Assembly (NCBI RefSeq): GCF_016863295.1
Contig: NZ_BOOP01000018.1
Location: 62,001 to 126,000, forward strand
Length of the DNA: 64,000 nucleotides
Reading direction: 5' to 3'
From: Planotetraspora phitsanulokensis
GTDB lineage: Bacteria; Actinomycetota; Actinomycetes; Streptosporangiales; Streptosporangiaceae
Below, one piece after another: positions 55,333 to 64,000 of this stretch. The translations under genes were made by a program, and so were the position numbers. Below the pieces are notes generated by a model, which ran no database searches, had not been told where the DNA came from, and worked only from the letters and a program-made list of their open reading frames with translations. Numbering within the stretch: the first letter of the stretch is position 1; every line of letters begins with the position of its first letter.

Positions 55333-56511
55333 TCAGGAGGCGAAGATGTCCTCGCGCGCCTGATCCAGGGCGGCGAGGACGGCGCCCCGCAACACCGGCT
55401 TTCCGCCGACCTCGCTGGTGACGACCTCGGGACGGATCGGGCAGATCCTGGCCACGGCCTCCTCCACCCGGGAGGTCAGGCCGGTTCCCCCCGCCTGCCC
55501 CACTTCCCCGGCGAGCACCACGAGCCCGGGGTCGAGCACCACGCACACCGACGCGACGCCGAGCGCGAGCCGGGAGGCGATCTCGTCGAGCAGCCGGTCT
55601 CCTCGGGCGCCGGCCGCCACGGCCTGGGTCACGCAGTCGGCGGCGCTCGTTCCCGAGAAGCCGAACTCCCTGGCGAGCTCGGTCACGGCCTCCGCGCTGA
55701 TCAGCGACTGGAGGCCGCCCGAGAGGGACGGCAGCCGGCCCGGAGTGGCCTTGACGTCCTCGGCCAGCGGCACGCCGGGCACGGGAAGGTACCCGATCTC
55801 CCCCGCGCTGCCCGAACGGCCGCGGTGCAGCCGCCCGCCGAGCACGACCGCGAGGCCGATGCCCCGGCCCACCCACAGGAGGACGAAGTCGTCGACCGTC
55901 TGGGCGGCCCCCCTGGCCCGCTCGGCGATCGCGGCGAGGTTCACGTCGTTCTCGATCGTGAGGTCCCGGCGCAGGTCCCTGGCCAGCGCCTCGTGGATGC
56001 CCTCGTGCCAGTGCGGCAGGTCGAAGGAGAAGCGCACGTCGCCGGTGCGCGGATCCACGACTCCCGGAGCGCCGATCACCACGCCCCGCAGCCGCGACAA
56101 CGCCACCTTGGCCGAACGGCACGCCTTGACCACGGCGTTGTGCACGACGGACACCGGGTCGTCCTGCCCGTCGGGCACAGCGGTGACCTCGGCGATGACG
56201 TCGCCGTTGATGTCCGCGATCGCGGCGGTGACCGAGTCGGGGCCGACCTCGAGACCCGCGACGTAGGCGCACGACGGGATGACGCCGTAGAGGGCCGCGT
56301 TCGGCCCGCGGTTGCCCGCCTGCTCCCCGACGACCTCCACCAGACCGCGCTCCTCGAGGCGGGCAAGCGTCTGGGAGGCGGTGACCTTCGAGAGCCCGGT
56401 CAGCTCGCCGATCTGGCCGCGCGTCAGCGGCCCCGAGGCGAGCAACAACTCCAGTGCGGCCCGGTCGTTTATCTCCCGGAGCAGCCTGGGCACGCCAGGA
56501 CGTCGCTCCAT
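55333..56511 (-). CDS. ROK-family transcriptional regulator, second paralogue
   Basis: 392 aa. Same layout as the ROK gene at 49107: winged helix (LREINDRAALELLLASGPLTRGQIGELTGLSK), sugar-kinase-like fold with END-V-N near residue 198, and no C-x-C-G-x2-G-C zinc motif. The two share long identical stretches (for example NDRAALELLL, VVLDPGLVVL) and appear to have arisen by duplication. ATG at 56511. Convergent with the GH3 gene. It may control the same transporter or a related sugar pathway. Confidence 0.9.
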   Translation of the reverse strand: MERRPGVPRLLREINDRAALELLLASGPLTRGQIGELTGLSKVTASQTLARLEERGLVEVVGEQAGNRGPNAALYGVIPSCAYVAGLEVGPDSVTAAIADINGDVIAEVTAVPDGQDDPVSVVHNAVVKACRSAKVALSRLRGVVIGAPGVVDPRTGDVRFSFDLPHWHEGIHEALARDLRRDLTIENDVNLAAIAERARGAAQTVDDFVLLWVGRGIGLAVVLGGRLHRGRSGSAGEIGYLPVPGVPLAEDVKATPGRLPSLSGGLQSLISAEAVTELAREFGFSGTSAADCVTQAVAAGARGDRLLDEIASRLALGVASVCVVLDPGLVVLAGEVGQAGGTGLTSRVEEAVARICPIRPEVVTSEVGGKPVLRGAVLAALDQAREDIFAS

Positions 56512-56570
56512 GCTCCTGCTTTCTATCGTCGCCCCCGTGGAACCGGCGCCATCGGCGCCCGCAAATCGTC

Positions 56571-56582
56571 AACAAAGTTTCC
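56571..56582 (-). promoter_or_regulatory. Candidate ROK operator upstream of the second ROK gene
   Basis: On the minus strand GGAAACTTTGTT, sharing GAAACTTT-TTG with the site at 50316. About 60 bp upstream of the start at 56511. Confidence 0.5.
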
Positions 56583-56671
56583 TGCAAGCTTAGCGAGCGG
56601 ACAAGGCCGCGCAGCTTTCGGTGGACGCCGTTCACGTCGCCCCCGCTGTACGGCGCCGCGCGAAGGCCGGC

Positions 56672-58153
56672 TCACGGTGGCGCGTCCCCGCGGTCCGCCT
56701 CGATCGCGCGGACCTCGTCGAGGTCGGCCAGCCGGCGCATCCCGTGCACGCTGCGCGACGTGCGGGGGTTGGCGGCCAGGAGCTCCTCGTTGCGCGCGAC
56801 GAAGGACCAGTAGCCGGTGGTGAAGGGGCAGGCGTCGGCCCCCGTCCGCCGGTCGGGCCGGTACCGGCAGTCATGGCAGAAGTCGCTCATCCGGTTGATG
56901 TACGCCCCGGCGGAGGCGTAGGGCTTGGTCGCGAGCAGGCCGCCGTCGGCGTGCTGGGACATGCCGACGACGTTGGGCGTCATCACCCAGTCGTAGCCGT
57001 CGACGAAACACCGGTGGAACCAGTCCGTGAGCCGCTCCGGCTCGAACGCGCGCTGCAGGGCGTAGTTGCCGAGCACCATCAGCCGGACGATGTGGTGGGC
57101 GAACCCGTGGTCGCGGACCTGGCGGAGCGCCCACGACAGGCAGCGCGCCTCCACCGCGTCCGCGTCGAGTTCCGCGAACCACGCGGGCAGCGCGGTGTGG
57201 GCGGACAGGCGGTTCTCCCGGCGGTAGCCGGGCCCCAGATGCCAGTAGAGATGCCAGACGTAGTCCCGCCACCCGATGAGCTGCCGGATGTAGCCCTCCG
57301 CGCTCCGCAGCGGCACATGGCCCTCCTGATAGGCCGTCTCGGCCTCCCGGACGCAGTCCATGGGGTCGAGCAGCCCCAGGTTGAGCGCGGGCGACAGCAG
57401 GCTGTGCGCCATGACCGGATCGCCTGACGACATGGCGTCCTGGTACGGCCCGAAGCACGGCAGCCGGTCGGCGACGAAGCGGGCCAGCGCCTCGGCGGCC
57501 TCGGCCCGGGTCGCGGGGAAGGCGCGCGGGCCGTCCCTGCCGACGAACGAGACCACGCCGTCGCGTTCCCAGCGGTCGAGATCCCGCCGGACCTCCTCGT
57601 CGATCTCGTCCTCCACCGGACGCCACGGCCCCGGCACGCCGAGGCCTCCGCGCGGCGGCGGTTCCCGGTTGTCCGCGTCGAAGTTCCATCGGCCGCCGGC
57701 GGGTTCGGCTCCGTCCATCAGCACGCCCAGGCGCCGCCGGGCGTCGCGGTAGAAGTCCTCCATGAGCAGCCGGCGGTCACCGCGTCCCTCGGCCCAGGCC
57801 GCGAAATCCTCCCGCGAAGTGGTGAAGCCACGGGCCGGCAACACGGTCACCCGCGCCCTGCCGGAGACGAAGGCAGCCGCCGCGTGGCTGGTCGGGTGGC
57901 ACACGGTGAGCGGCTCCCCGGCCGCGTCGAGTGCCTCGCCGTACGTGCGGGTCCTGGCGAAGATGACCCGGTCTCCGAGCTCCGCCGCCCGGTGGCGCAG
58001 AGCGGACAGGACCAGGTGGGCCTTCTGCCGGTGGAAGCGCCTGCGCTCCAGCACCGAGCGGGCCTCCACCAGCAGCACCGGCTGGTCGTCGTCGTCGAGG
58101 AAGTGGTCCCCGAGTTGGTCGGCGAACAGCCAGCGCCTGTGTCCGTTCCCCAT
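56672..58153 (-). CDS. Cryptochrome/photolyase-related protein of the iron-sulfur (FeS-BCP/PhrB) class
   Basis: 493 aa. The C-terminal region has four cysteines in the FeS-BCP pattern: one in RLPCFG (about 239) and three in the DFCHDCR ... ADACPF stretch (about 425-441), expected to hold a [4Fe-4S] cluster as in PhrB-type (6-4) photolyases. The FAD-binding core is recognisable from RQLIGWRDYVWHLYW and GYDWVMTPNVVGMSQHADGG. It should repair (6-4) UV photoproducts. ATG at 58153. Divergent from the Rrf2 gene (95 bp apart). Confidence 0.9.
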   Translation of the reverse strand: MGNGHRRWLFADQLGDHFLDDDDQPVLLVEARSVLERRRFHRQKAHLVLSALRHRAAELGDRVIFARTRTYGEALDAAGEPLTVCHPTSHAAAAFVSGRARVTVLPARGFTTSREDFAAWAEGRGDRRLLMEDFYRDARRRLGVLMDGAEPAGGRWNFDADNREPPPRGGLGVPGPWRPVEDEIDEEVRRDLDRWERDGVVSFVGRDGPRAFPATRAEAAEALARFVADRLPCFGPYQDAMSSGDPVMAHSLLSPALNLGLLDPMDCVREAETAYQEGHVPLRSAEGYIRQLIGWRDYVWHLYWHLGPGYRRENRLSAHTALPAWFAELDADAVEARCLSWALRQVRDHGFAHHIVRLMVLGNYALQRAFEPERLTDWFHRCFVDGYDWVMTPNVVGMSQHADGGLLATKPYASAGAYINRMSDFCHDCRYRPDRRTGADACPFTTGYWSFVARNEELLAANPRTSRSVHGMRRLADLDEVRAIEADRGDAPP

Positions 58154-58234
58154 ATCTCATGCTAGGCGGGGGCCGTCGGCGATCTCCGGGGCGTCAGTTG
58201 CGAGGTTGCCGTCTAACCAATGCCAACCAGGCGG

Positions 58235-58248
58235 GATAATCGAATACA
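58235..58248 (+). promoter_or_regulatory. Candidate -10 element for a leaderless Rrf2 mRNA
   Basis: GATAAT at 58235-58240, seven bases before the A of the Rrf2 ATG (58248). No ribosome site exists in that gap, and a -35 match is weak. Confidence 0.45.
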
Positions 58249-58712
58249 TGCGACTTTCTGCCCGTGTCGACTACGCCCTCCGTGCCGCCGCCGAGCTCGC
58301 CGCCGCAGGCGAGGGCCCCACAACGGTGGGCGAGCTGGCAAAGGGGCAGGAAATGCCCCCCAAATACTTGGAGAACATCCTCCTGCAGATGCGCCGGGCC
58401 GGGCTCGTCCGCGGTCAGCGCGGCCCCGAGGGCGGTTATGTGCTGGCCCGCCCCGCGAGCCAGATTTCGCTCGCCGACGTGATCCGGGCCGTCGACGGGC
58501 CGCTCGCCAACGTCCGGGGCGAACGGCCGGAGCATGTGGGCTACCTGGGCGCCGCCCAGGCGTTGCAGCAGGTGTGGATCGCGCTTCGGGCCAGTGAGCG
58601 GGCCATCCTCGAGGAGGTCACGCTCGAGCAGATCGCCAAGGGTGAGCTGCCCGCGCGCGTGACCGAGCTCTCCTCCGACCCGTCGGCCTGGAATTCGCAC
58701 ACTCCGGTCTGA
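58248..58712 (+). CDS. Rrf2-family transcriptional regulator without cluster cysteines
   Basis: 154 aa with the Rrf2 winged helix (MRLSARVDYALRAAAELA and PPKYLENILLQMRRAGLV) and the GPEGGYVLARP segment. The three cysteines that hold an iron-sulfur cluster in IscR/NsrR are absent; the whole protein has none. It could act like CymR (protein partner) or bind a small ligand. ATG at 58248 at the predicted transcript start. It is near nei2 (56 bp downstream, same strand). Confidence 0.88.
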   Translation: MRLSARVDYALRAAAELAAAGEGPTTVGELAKGQEMPPKYLENILLQMRRAGLVRGQRGPEGGYVLARPASQISLADVIRAVDGPLANVRGERPEHVGYLGAAQALQQVWIALRASERAILEEVTLEQIAKGELPARVTELSSDPSAWNSHTPV

Positions 58713-58768
58713 TCCGCCGGTCCCCCTTCTCGCAGGTGGCGCGGTGACGCGCCGGAGAGACGGTCCGC

Positions 58769-59554
58769 ATGCCCGAAGGTGACGCGGTCTACCGGACCGC
58801 GAAGCGGCTCAGGGAGGCACTCGACGGGCGGGTGCTGACCCGGTCGGACTTCCGGGTCCCCCGGCACGCCACCGCCGACCTGCGCGGCCGCGCCGTGATC
58901 ACGACCGTCTCGTACGGCAAGCACCTGCTCACCCGGGTCCAGGGCGGCGTCACGGTCCACACCCATCTGCGGATGGACGGCAGCTGGCGGGTGGTGGCGA
59001 CGGGGCGGCCCGCCCCTCGGGGCGACGTCGTCCGGCTGATCCTGGCCAACGAGGAGTGGACCGCCCTGGGCCTCAAGCTGGGAATGGTCGATCTCGTTCC
59101 CACGGATCGGGAGGATCGGGTCGTCGGCCATCTGGGGCCCGACCTGCTCGGCCCGGACTGGGACGCGGCGCGGGCGGCGTCGAATCTGCGGGGGGATCCG
59201 CGGCGCACGATCGGGGAGGCGCTCCTGGATCAGCGCAATCTGGCGGGGATCGGCACGATCTGGCGGGCCGAGACGCTCTTCGCCGCGCGTCTGTCGCCAT
59301 GGCGGTCGGTGGAGTCGATTCCACCCGGTGATCTGGACTCGCTGATGACGCTCGCGCACCGGCTCATGGACGCGAGCAAGGACGCACCGCTACCGGTCAC
59401 GACGGGCGATCTCCGGCCTGGGCGCTCACTCTTCGTGTACGGCAGGGCCCGCCGCCCCTGCCGCGTCTGCGGGTACCCGATCAGCAGCGGAGAGATGGGG
59501 GAACAGCCATACGAACGGTTGATCTTCTGGTGCCGCGTCTGCCAGCCCGGCTAG
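58769..59554 (+). CDS. nei: Endonuclease VIII-like DNA glycosylase (Nei2/Fpg family)
   Basis: 261 aa base-excision repair enzyme. The catalytic Pro2-Glu3 (after Met removal) in MPEGDAVYR, the H2TH region ([14 protein letters not shown]), and the C-terminal zinc finger (CRVCG ... WCRVC) are intact. ATG at 58769. Its stop codon shares bases with the clgR stop on the other strand (59551-59554). Actinobacterial Nei2 acts on oxidised pyrimidines; substrate range is not determined here. Confidence 0.93.
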   Translation: MPEGDAVYRTAKRLREALDGRVLTRSDFRVPRHATADLRGRAVITTVSYGKHLLTRVQGGVTVHTHLRMDGSWRVVATGRPAPRGDVVRLILANEEWTALGLKLGMVDLVPTDREDRVVGHLGPDLLGPDWDAARAASNLRGDPRRTIGEALLDQRNLAGIGTIWRAETLFAARLSPWRSVESIPPGDLDSLMTLAHRLMDASKDAPLPVTTGDLRPGRSLFVYGRARRPCRVCGYPISSGEMGEQPYERLIFWCRVCQPG

Positions 59555-59916
59555 GCGGCGACCATGTCCTTTACCTCGGGGAAACCGTCGAAACCGGAGT
59601 CGGAGATGGCACCCGGCACGGTCTCGGGGACGGGCAGCCTCTCGTGCTCCGGCACATCGGCCATCACAGGAGCGGCCTGGAGTTCGGCGAGCGCGAACTG
59701 GTCGGACACCTCACGCAACACCTGAGAAAGCGGCACACCGAGGGCGCCGCAGATCGAGGCGAGCAGCTCCGACGAGGCTTCCTTCTGGCCGCGCTCGACC
59801 TCGGACAGGTACCCGAGCGAGACGCGCGCGAGCGTGGAGACCTCGCGAAGGGTGCGATTCTGCCGCACCCTCAGCCGCCGCAGCACGTCACCGAGCAGCT
59901 GACGCAGCAGGACCAT
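59551..59916 (-). CDS. clgR: ClgR-type regulator of clp genes and proteolysis
   Basis: 121 aa. An XRE-type helix-turn-helix ([30 protein letters not shown]) is followed by a short acidic tail ending in V-A-A. ClgR of other actinobacteria has such a C terminus and is itself degraded by ClpP. ATG at 59916 follows GGAGGGAG; homology starts here although the frame is open further upstream. It is downstream of cinA (253 bp away), and a CGTTC-TTC-GAACG palindrome (59979-59991) is a candidate autoregulatory site. Confidence 0.92.
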   Translation of the reverse strand: MVLLRQLLGDVLRRLRVRQNRTLREVSTLARVSLGYLSEVERGQKEASSELLASICGALGVPLSQVLREVSDQFALAELQAAPVMADVPEHERLPVPETVPGAISDSGFDGFPEVKDMVAA

Positions 59917-59978
59917 CTGTCGCTCCCTCCCCAGCGGGGGCGCCTTGACGACGCCTCGCGCGGTGGGCTCATGTCGCC

Positions 59979-59991
59979 CGTTCTTCGAACG
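59979..59991. promoter_or_regulatory. Palindrome upstream of clgR
   Basis: CGTTC TTC GAACG, 63 bp before the clgR start. Candidate binding site for ClgR itself or another regulator. Confidence 0.4.
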
Positions 59992-60169
59992 CCCTTCGTA
60001 CATGCTCCTCGCCGTCATCATCGATTCGTTCGGCCCCTTCGCCGGACGCGTGCCTGACTTGCTCCTCGCCGATGGCTCACGGACCTCACTCACACATCCA
60101 CCGTACCTGTAGAGGGCAACACCGCGGCAGACCGTGGTGAGCATGTTCGCTGGTGACGTAACGCGGTAA

Positions 60170-60664
60170 TCACCCAGAATGTTCCCCCGTATTTGCCTCC
60201 AGCACACCTGCGAGCAGGCCCAAAGCCTCCGCACATGTCCCTGTTCGTATGGCTTCGCGATCTCCGTCAAGGCGCAGATCCCGGTGCCAGACGCGGTCTC
60301 CGGGACCCCGCAGGGCGATGTGGACCGTGCCCACCGGCCTGCCGTCCTGAGGGTCGGGTCCGGCCACCCCGGTCACCGCGAGCCCGAAGTCGGATCCTGT
60401 GAGTTCGCGCACTCCGGCCGCCATCGCCGCCGCGACGTCGGGGTGGACCGCGCCCTCTCTCTCCAGCAGTTCCGGGGGAACCCCGAGCAACTCGGCCTTG
60501 AGCTCGGTCGCGTAGGCGATGACGCCGCCCCGGAACGCCGCCGACGCCCCCGCCGGGCCGGTCAGGGTCGCTCCGATGAGACCACCCGTCAGCGACTCGG
60601 CCACGGAGATCGTGGCGTTGCGCCGGATCAGCGACGCGAGGATCCGCGTGGCGTCGGCCGTCAT
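60170..60664 (-). CDS. cinA: CinA-type nicotinamide-nucleotide amidohydrolase domain protein
   Basis: 164 aa: the C-terminal (PncC) domain only, without the N-terminal molybdopterin-binding-like domain of full CinA. Motifs: [39 protein letters not shown] and GTVHIAL. It hydrolyses nicotinamide mononucleotide in pyridine-nucleotide recycling. The ATG at 60664 overlaps the pgsA stop by four bases. Confidence 0.92.
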   Translation of the reverse strand: MTADATRILASLIRRNATISVAESLTGGLIGATLTGPAGASAAFRGGVIAYATELKAELLGVPPELLEREGAVHPDVAAAMAAGVRELTGSDFGLAVTGVAGPDPQDGRPVGTVHIALRGPGDRVWHRDLRLDGDREAIRTGTCAEALGLLAGVLEANTGEHSG

Positions 60665-61323
60665 TCGGACCGCGCCGCCTTGGCCACCCGCCTGAGCCGG
60701 ATCGCCCGGAACACGTAGTCGGCTCCGGTTCCGACGGTCACGAGCAGAGCGAGCCCCAGAGTGATCCACCGGAGCGGGCCGGGGACACCGGGGAGGATGT
60801 ACAGGCCGATGGCGACGATCTGCAGCACGGTCTTGACCTTGCCGCCGTAGCTCGCCGGGATGACGCCGTGCCGGATCACCATGAAGCGCAGGAGGGTGAC
60901 GCCGGCCTCCCTGGCGATCACGACGATGGTCACCCACCAGGGGATCTCCCCCAGGATCGACAGGCTGACGAGCGCGGAGCCGATCAGCGCCTTGTCCGCG
61001 ATCGGGTCGGCGATCTTGCCGAAATCGGTGATCAGGGCGTACTTCCTGGCGAGCCAGCCGTCGAGCTGGTCGGTGACCGAGGCGACGACGAAGACGCCGA
61101 GGGCGGCGTACCGCCACCCCTGCCCCTCGACGAACAGGAAGACCGTGAAGACCGGGACGATCGCCAGCCGCGCGATGGTCAGCACGTTGGCGATGTTCCA
61201 CGTGCTGACGCGCCGGATCAGCGGCTCGGCCGGCGCGGGCGCCACGGAGGGGGGCTGAGCCGCCGTCGCGGCTTCCGGCGGGCTCGGGGCCGCGCCGGAG
61301 GGGGGTTCGATTCGATCCGTCAT
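60661..61323 (-). CDS. pgsA: CDP-diacylglycerol--glycerol-3-phosphate phosphatidyltransferase
   Basis: 220-aa inner-membrane enzyme making phosphatidylglycerol phosphate. The CDP-alcohol phosphotransferase motif is present (D-Q-L-D-G-W-L-A-R, then a [10 protein letters not shown] segment). A proline-rich 35-residue N terminus is followed by about five membrane segments. It overlaps rimO and cinA by four bases each, in the usual actinobacterial rimO-pgsA-cinA order. Confidence 0.93.
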   Translation of the reverse strand: MTDRIEPPSGAAPSPPEAATAAQPPSVAPAPAEPLIRRVSTWNIANVLTIARLAIVPVFTVFLFVEGQGWRYAALGVFVVASVTDQLDGWLARKYALITDFGKIADPIADKALIGSALVSLSILGEIPWWVTIVVIAREAGVTLLRFMVIRHGVIPASYGGKVKTVLQIVAIGLYILPGVPGPLRWITLGLALLVTVGTGADYVFRAIRLRRVAKAARSE

Positions 61324-62735
61324 GCGCCTGCCTTGATCCGGGCGATCAGGTCAACCCCCTCCGAATCGACGACGACCGCCTGGACGATCTGACCGGGGAT
61401 CAGGCCGATGCCCTGAACCGTGACCGAGCCGTCCACCTCGGGCCCCTGATGGGCCGCACGGCCTTCGTAGCCGCCGTCTCCCAGGTCCTCCTCGATCAGG
61501 ACCTCGAGCTCGGTTCCTATGCGCTCCTCGGCCCGCTGAGCGGTCAGCTCCTCGGCGAGCTCGCTCAGCGCCGCGACCCGCTCGTCGACGACGTCCTGGT
61601 CGAGTTTGTCCTCGAAGGAGAACGCCTCGGTGCCCTCCTCGTCGGAGTAGCCGAAGACGCCGATCACGTCGAGCCGCGCCTCCTCGAGGAACGCCGTCAG
61701 CTCGTCGAACTGGTCCTGGGTCTCCCCCGGGAAGCCGACGATGAAGTTGGACCGCACGCCCGCCTCGGGCGCGAGTTCGCGGACGCGCTCCAGCAGGTCG
61801 AGGAAGCGCCGCGGGTCGCCGAAGCGCCGCATGCGCCGCAACACGGGACCGCTCGCGTGCTGGAAGGACAGGTCGAAGTAGGGCGCGACGCCCTCGGTCG
61901 AGGCGATGACCTCCAAGAGGCCGGGGCGCAGCTCGGCGGGCTGGAGGTAGCTGACCCTGACCCGCTCGATCCCCTTGGTCCCGGCGAGCTGGGGCAGCAG
62001 CTTCTCCAGTGCCCGCAGGTCGCCCAGGTCCTTGCCGTACGACGTCGAGTTCTCGCTGACGAGCACGAGCTCGCGGACGCCCTCGCCGGCCAGCCACTCG
62101 GCCTCGGCGAGCAGTTCCTCCGGCCGCCGCGAGACGTACGAGCCGCGGAAGGCCGGGATCGCGCAGAACGTGCACCTGCGGTCGCACCCCGACGCGAGCT
62201 TCAGCGCGGCCACAGGTCCCCCGGTCAGCCGCTTCCTGAGCGTCCTGGGCCCGCTGGCGGGCGCGAGGCCCTCGGGGAGGGTGTCCGAGGGCGCGCCGTG
62301 CCCGGGGATGTGCGCGTGCACGGCGGAGCGGTCCACGGGACTGATCGGCAGCAGCGTTCGCCGGTCCCGTGGGGAGTGCGGCGTCAGCGCCCTGCCCTCG
62401 AGCACGTCGTCGAGGCGCGCCCCGATGTCGGTGTAGTCGTCGAAGGAGATCACGGCGGCCTCGGGCAGGGCGCCGGCCAGCTGCTCGCCGTACCTTTCCG
62501 CCATGCAGCCGGCCGCCACCACCTTCGCGCCCGAGTCGGCCGCGGCGAGCAGGGTGTCGATGGAGTCCTTCTTCGCCGAGTCGATGAAGCCGCACGTGTT
62601 GACGACGATGACGTCAGGGTCGTCGTCGTGCATCTGCCAGCCGGCAGCCTCGAGCCGGGCCGCCAGCTCCTCAGAGTCGACCTCGTTGCGTGCGCAACCC
62701 AATGTGACCAGCGATACGGTTCGGCGAGAAGACAT
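61320..62735 (-). CDS. rimO: Ribosomal protein uS12 methylthiotransferase
   Basis: 471-aa radical-SAM enzyme that methylthiolates an Asp of ribosomal protein uS12. N-terminal cluster cysteines (GCARNE, VNTCGF, AAGCMA; about 14, 48, 77), radical-SAM C-D-R-R-C-T-F-C (about 184, 188, 191) and a C-terminal TRAM domain. ATG at 62735. It begins 29 bp after the RodZ-like gene stop. Paralogue of miaB in this window. Confidence 0.95.
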   Translation of the reverse strand: MSSRRTVSLVTLGCARNEVDSEELAARLEAAGWQMHDDDPDVIVVNTCGFIDSAKKDSIDTLLAAADSGAKVVAAGCMAERYGEQLAGALPEAAVISFDDYTDIGARLDDVLEGRALTPHSPRDRRTLLPISPVDRSAVHAHIPGHGAPSDTLPEGLAPASGPRTLRKRLTGGPVAALKLASGCDRRCTFCAIPAFRGSYVSRRPEELLAEAEWLAGEGVRELVLVSENSTSYGKDLGDLRALEKLLPQLAGTKGIERVRVSYLQPAELRPGLLEVIASTEGVAPYFDLSFQHASGPVLRRMRRFGDPRRFLDLLERVRELAPEAGVRSNFIVGFPGETQDQFDELTAFLEEARLDVIGVFGYSDEEGTEAFSFEDKLDQDVVDERVAALSELAEELTAQRAEERIGTELEVLIEEDLGDGGYEGRAAHQGPEVDGSVTVQGIGLIPGQIVQAVVVDSEGVDLIARIKAGA

Positions 62736-62764
62736 GATGAACCTACGGTATCGGGAGTAGGCCC

Positions 62765-63490
62765 CTAACGGGCACTCGGGATGCCGAGCCCGAATGACCG
62801 CCGCACGGTCTGGCCGTCCCTCCCGAGGGTACCCAGGTCCTTGCCGTTGACCTCCAGCCGGACCGCCCCTGCGTCACCGATGACGACCTTCACCTTGTCC
62901 TTGGCCGTCCACGTGACCGTCTTCCCCTGCTCGAGAGTGCCCTGGAAGATCCGGTGGTTCTTGGCGTCCCTGACGTTTATCCAGGCCGGCTTCACGGCGG
63001 ACGCCTTGACCACGACGACGTCCCGGGCGACCTGCGGCGCCTTGGCGTGGTGGACCTTGGCGTCGGACGCCCCCACGGGAGCCTCGGCCGCCGTCGTCTT
63101 CGCGTCCGAACCCCCGAGCAGCCGCACGATCGCGAAGATGACGACGATCGCCAGGGCGACCGCCGCGGCCATCGTCCAGTTCGGCATCCGGCGCCCGTGC
63201 TTGCCGGGGAAGAGGTTGTTGACGTTGAACACGGTCGCCGCGCGGACAGGCGGGCGGGTGTCCGCGTGGACGTCGTCGTATTCCCGGATGATCGGATCCG
63301 GCTCCACCCCCAGATAGCCGGCGATCGCCCTGATGTGCCCGCGCGCGTAGAAGTCGCCTCCACACGCGGAGAAGTCGTCCCGCTCGATGCCGTGGATGAT
63401 CGTTTCTCGGATATTTGTGCGATCACTGAGCTGGCTAACGGTCAGTTCGGCGTTCTGTCTCGCCTCCGACAGAGCAGCGCCAACACTCAT
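62765..63490 (-). CDS. RodZ-like membrane protein (HTH_25 and DUF4115)
   Basis: 241 aa. An N-terminal helix-turn-helix ([20 protein letters not shown] and [14 protein letters not shown]), one membrane segment (about residues 105-124), and a C-terminal extracytoplasmic beta domain ([21 protein letters not shown]) as in RodZ. In other bacteria RodZ links cell-shape machinery to the membrane. It lies between ftsK and rimO, its conserved actinobacterial position. Confidence 0.9.
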   Translation of the reverse strand: MSVGAALSEARQNAELTVSQLSDRTNIRETIIHGIERDDFSACGGDFYARGHIRAIAGYLGVEPDPIIREYDDVHADTRPPVRAATVFNVNNLFPGKHGRRMPNWTMAAAVALAIVVIFAIVRLLGGSDAKTTAAEAPVGASDAKVHHAKAPQVARDVVVVKASAVKPAWINVRDAKNHRIFQGTLEQGKTVTWTAKDKVKVVIGDAGAVRLEVNGKDLGTLGRDGQTVRRSFGLGIPSAR

Positions 63491-63621
63491 TAGGTCACGC
63501 CCCCTCGCCCGAGCTTCTAGTTGTCCTACATTGCGTAGTTAATCACATTCAACCAGTAATCGCTACGCAGAGTACAGGCGAGAACACCCAAAGCATTCAT
63601 CGGCACGCCGGGCGGTTGTTC
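63491..63621. promoter_or_regulatory. Intergenic region upstream of the RodZ-like gene
   Basis: 131 bases. On the minus strand TTGAAT (about 63551-63546) and, 18 bases on, TAGGAC are candidate -35 and -10 elements. TGCGTAG (63532) and CTACGCA (63563) form an inverted repeat around them. Confidence 0.35.
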
Positions 63622-64000
63622 TCACTGTCCTCGCAGGTCGGCCAGGAGACCGGGCAGATCGTCGGGTTTGACCATGACCTCGCGAGCCTTGGAGCCCTCG
63701 CTCGGCCCCACGACGTTGCGGCTCTCCAGCAGGTCCATCAGGCGGCCCGCCTTGGCGAAGCCGACGCGGAGCTTGCGCTGGAGCATCGAGGTCGAGCCGA
63801 ACTGGGTGGAGACGATCAGTTCGGCGGCCTGGATCAGCAGCTCGAGATCGTCGCCGATCTCCTCGTCGACCTCGCGCTTCGCCGCGGCCGGCGCGGCCAC
63901 GTCGTCGCGGTACTCGACCTGCATCTGCGTCTTGCAGTGCGCGACGACCTCCGCGATCTCCTTCTCGGAGACGAAGGCGTTCTGCAGCCGGATCGGCTTG
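63622..64000 (-). CDS. ftsK: DNA translocase FtsK, C-terminal fragment
   Basis: The end of FtsK/SpoIIIE: 125 residues (the gene continues past the window). The gamma winged-helix domain is seen ([33 protein letters not shown]), which recognises KOPS-type sequences in other FtsK proteins. Ends at 63622. Confidence 0.95.
   Translation of the reverse strand, partial: KPIRLQNAFVSEKEIAEVVAHCKTQMQVEYRDDVAAPAAAKREVDEEIGDDLELLIQAAELIVSTQFGSTSMLQRKLRVGFAKAGRLMDLLESRNVVGPSEGSKAREVMVKPDDLPGLLADLRGQ

Overview
The window is high-GC actinobacterial chromosome. GC-rich third codon positions, GTG and TTG starts, many four-base stop/start overlaps, and the set recA-recX-DUF3046, miaB-gluABCD, miaA-dapF, clgR-cinA-pgsA-rimO-rodZ-ftsK all fit an actinomycete. 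The protein style suggests Streptosporangiales (Streptosporangium/Nonomuraea-like), but that is inference. No rRNA, tRNA or CRISPR was seen.

Layout. 1-8.5 kb: the end of a glycine-betaine/choline-type ABC transporter (proV, start of proW), an SDR, a 760-aa repeat-type protein, an SCO6745-family protein with paired operators, then dapF, miaA and an alkyltransferase-like gene. 8.6-17.3 kb is accessory: a TetR regulator with a zinc-ribbon-like N terminus, a CGNR/SDR divergent pair, a 2.1-kb segment flanked by a 77-bp direct repeat of the 5-prime end of an RNase Z gene, a GlxA-type AraC regulator and a LigB-like protein. 17.3-32.4 kb is largely core: miaB, gluABCD plus an orphan binding lipoprotein, an S9 peptidase, RNase Y, recX, recA (with a LexA box), a NatAB-type ABC exporter with its winged-helix regulator, and DUF3046. 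33-38 kb: a very long Lhr helicase.

38.1-48.4 kb is the most unusual part: a divergent biosynthetic-type cluster. The minus-strand operon encodes an adenylate-forming ligase, a condensation-carrier protein, and E1-alpha, E1-beta and E2 of a 2-oxoacid dehydrogenase. The plus-strand operon encodes a free acyl carrier protein, a second condensation enzyme and an N,N-dimethylformamidase-like protein. Every junction inside both operons overlaps. No E3, ketosynthase, multimodular NRPS or thioesterase is present. The simplest reading is a small assembly line fed both by an adenylating ligase and by an acyl group made by the dehydrogenase on a lipoyl arm. Its product cannot be read from the sequence.

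48.4-56.5 kb looks like a cell-wall-sugar salvage island: a D-Ala-D-Ala dipeptidase, two ROK regulators, a sugar ABC transporter and a NagZ-like GH3 glycosidase. 56.7-64 kb returns to repair and core genes: an iron-sulfur photolyase, an Rrf2 regulator, Nei2, then clgR, cinA, pgsA, rimO, a RodZ-like gene and the end of ftsK. The cluster and the salvage island thus sit between lhr and nei2/clgR, inside an otherwise conserved chromosomal neighbourhood.
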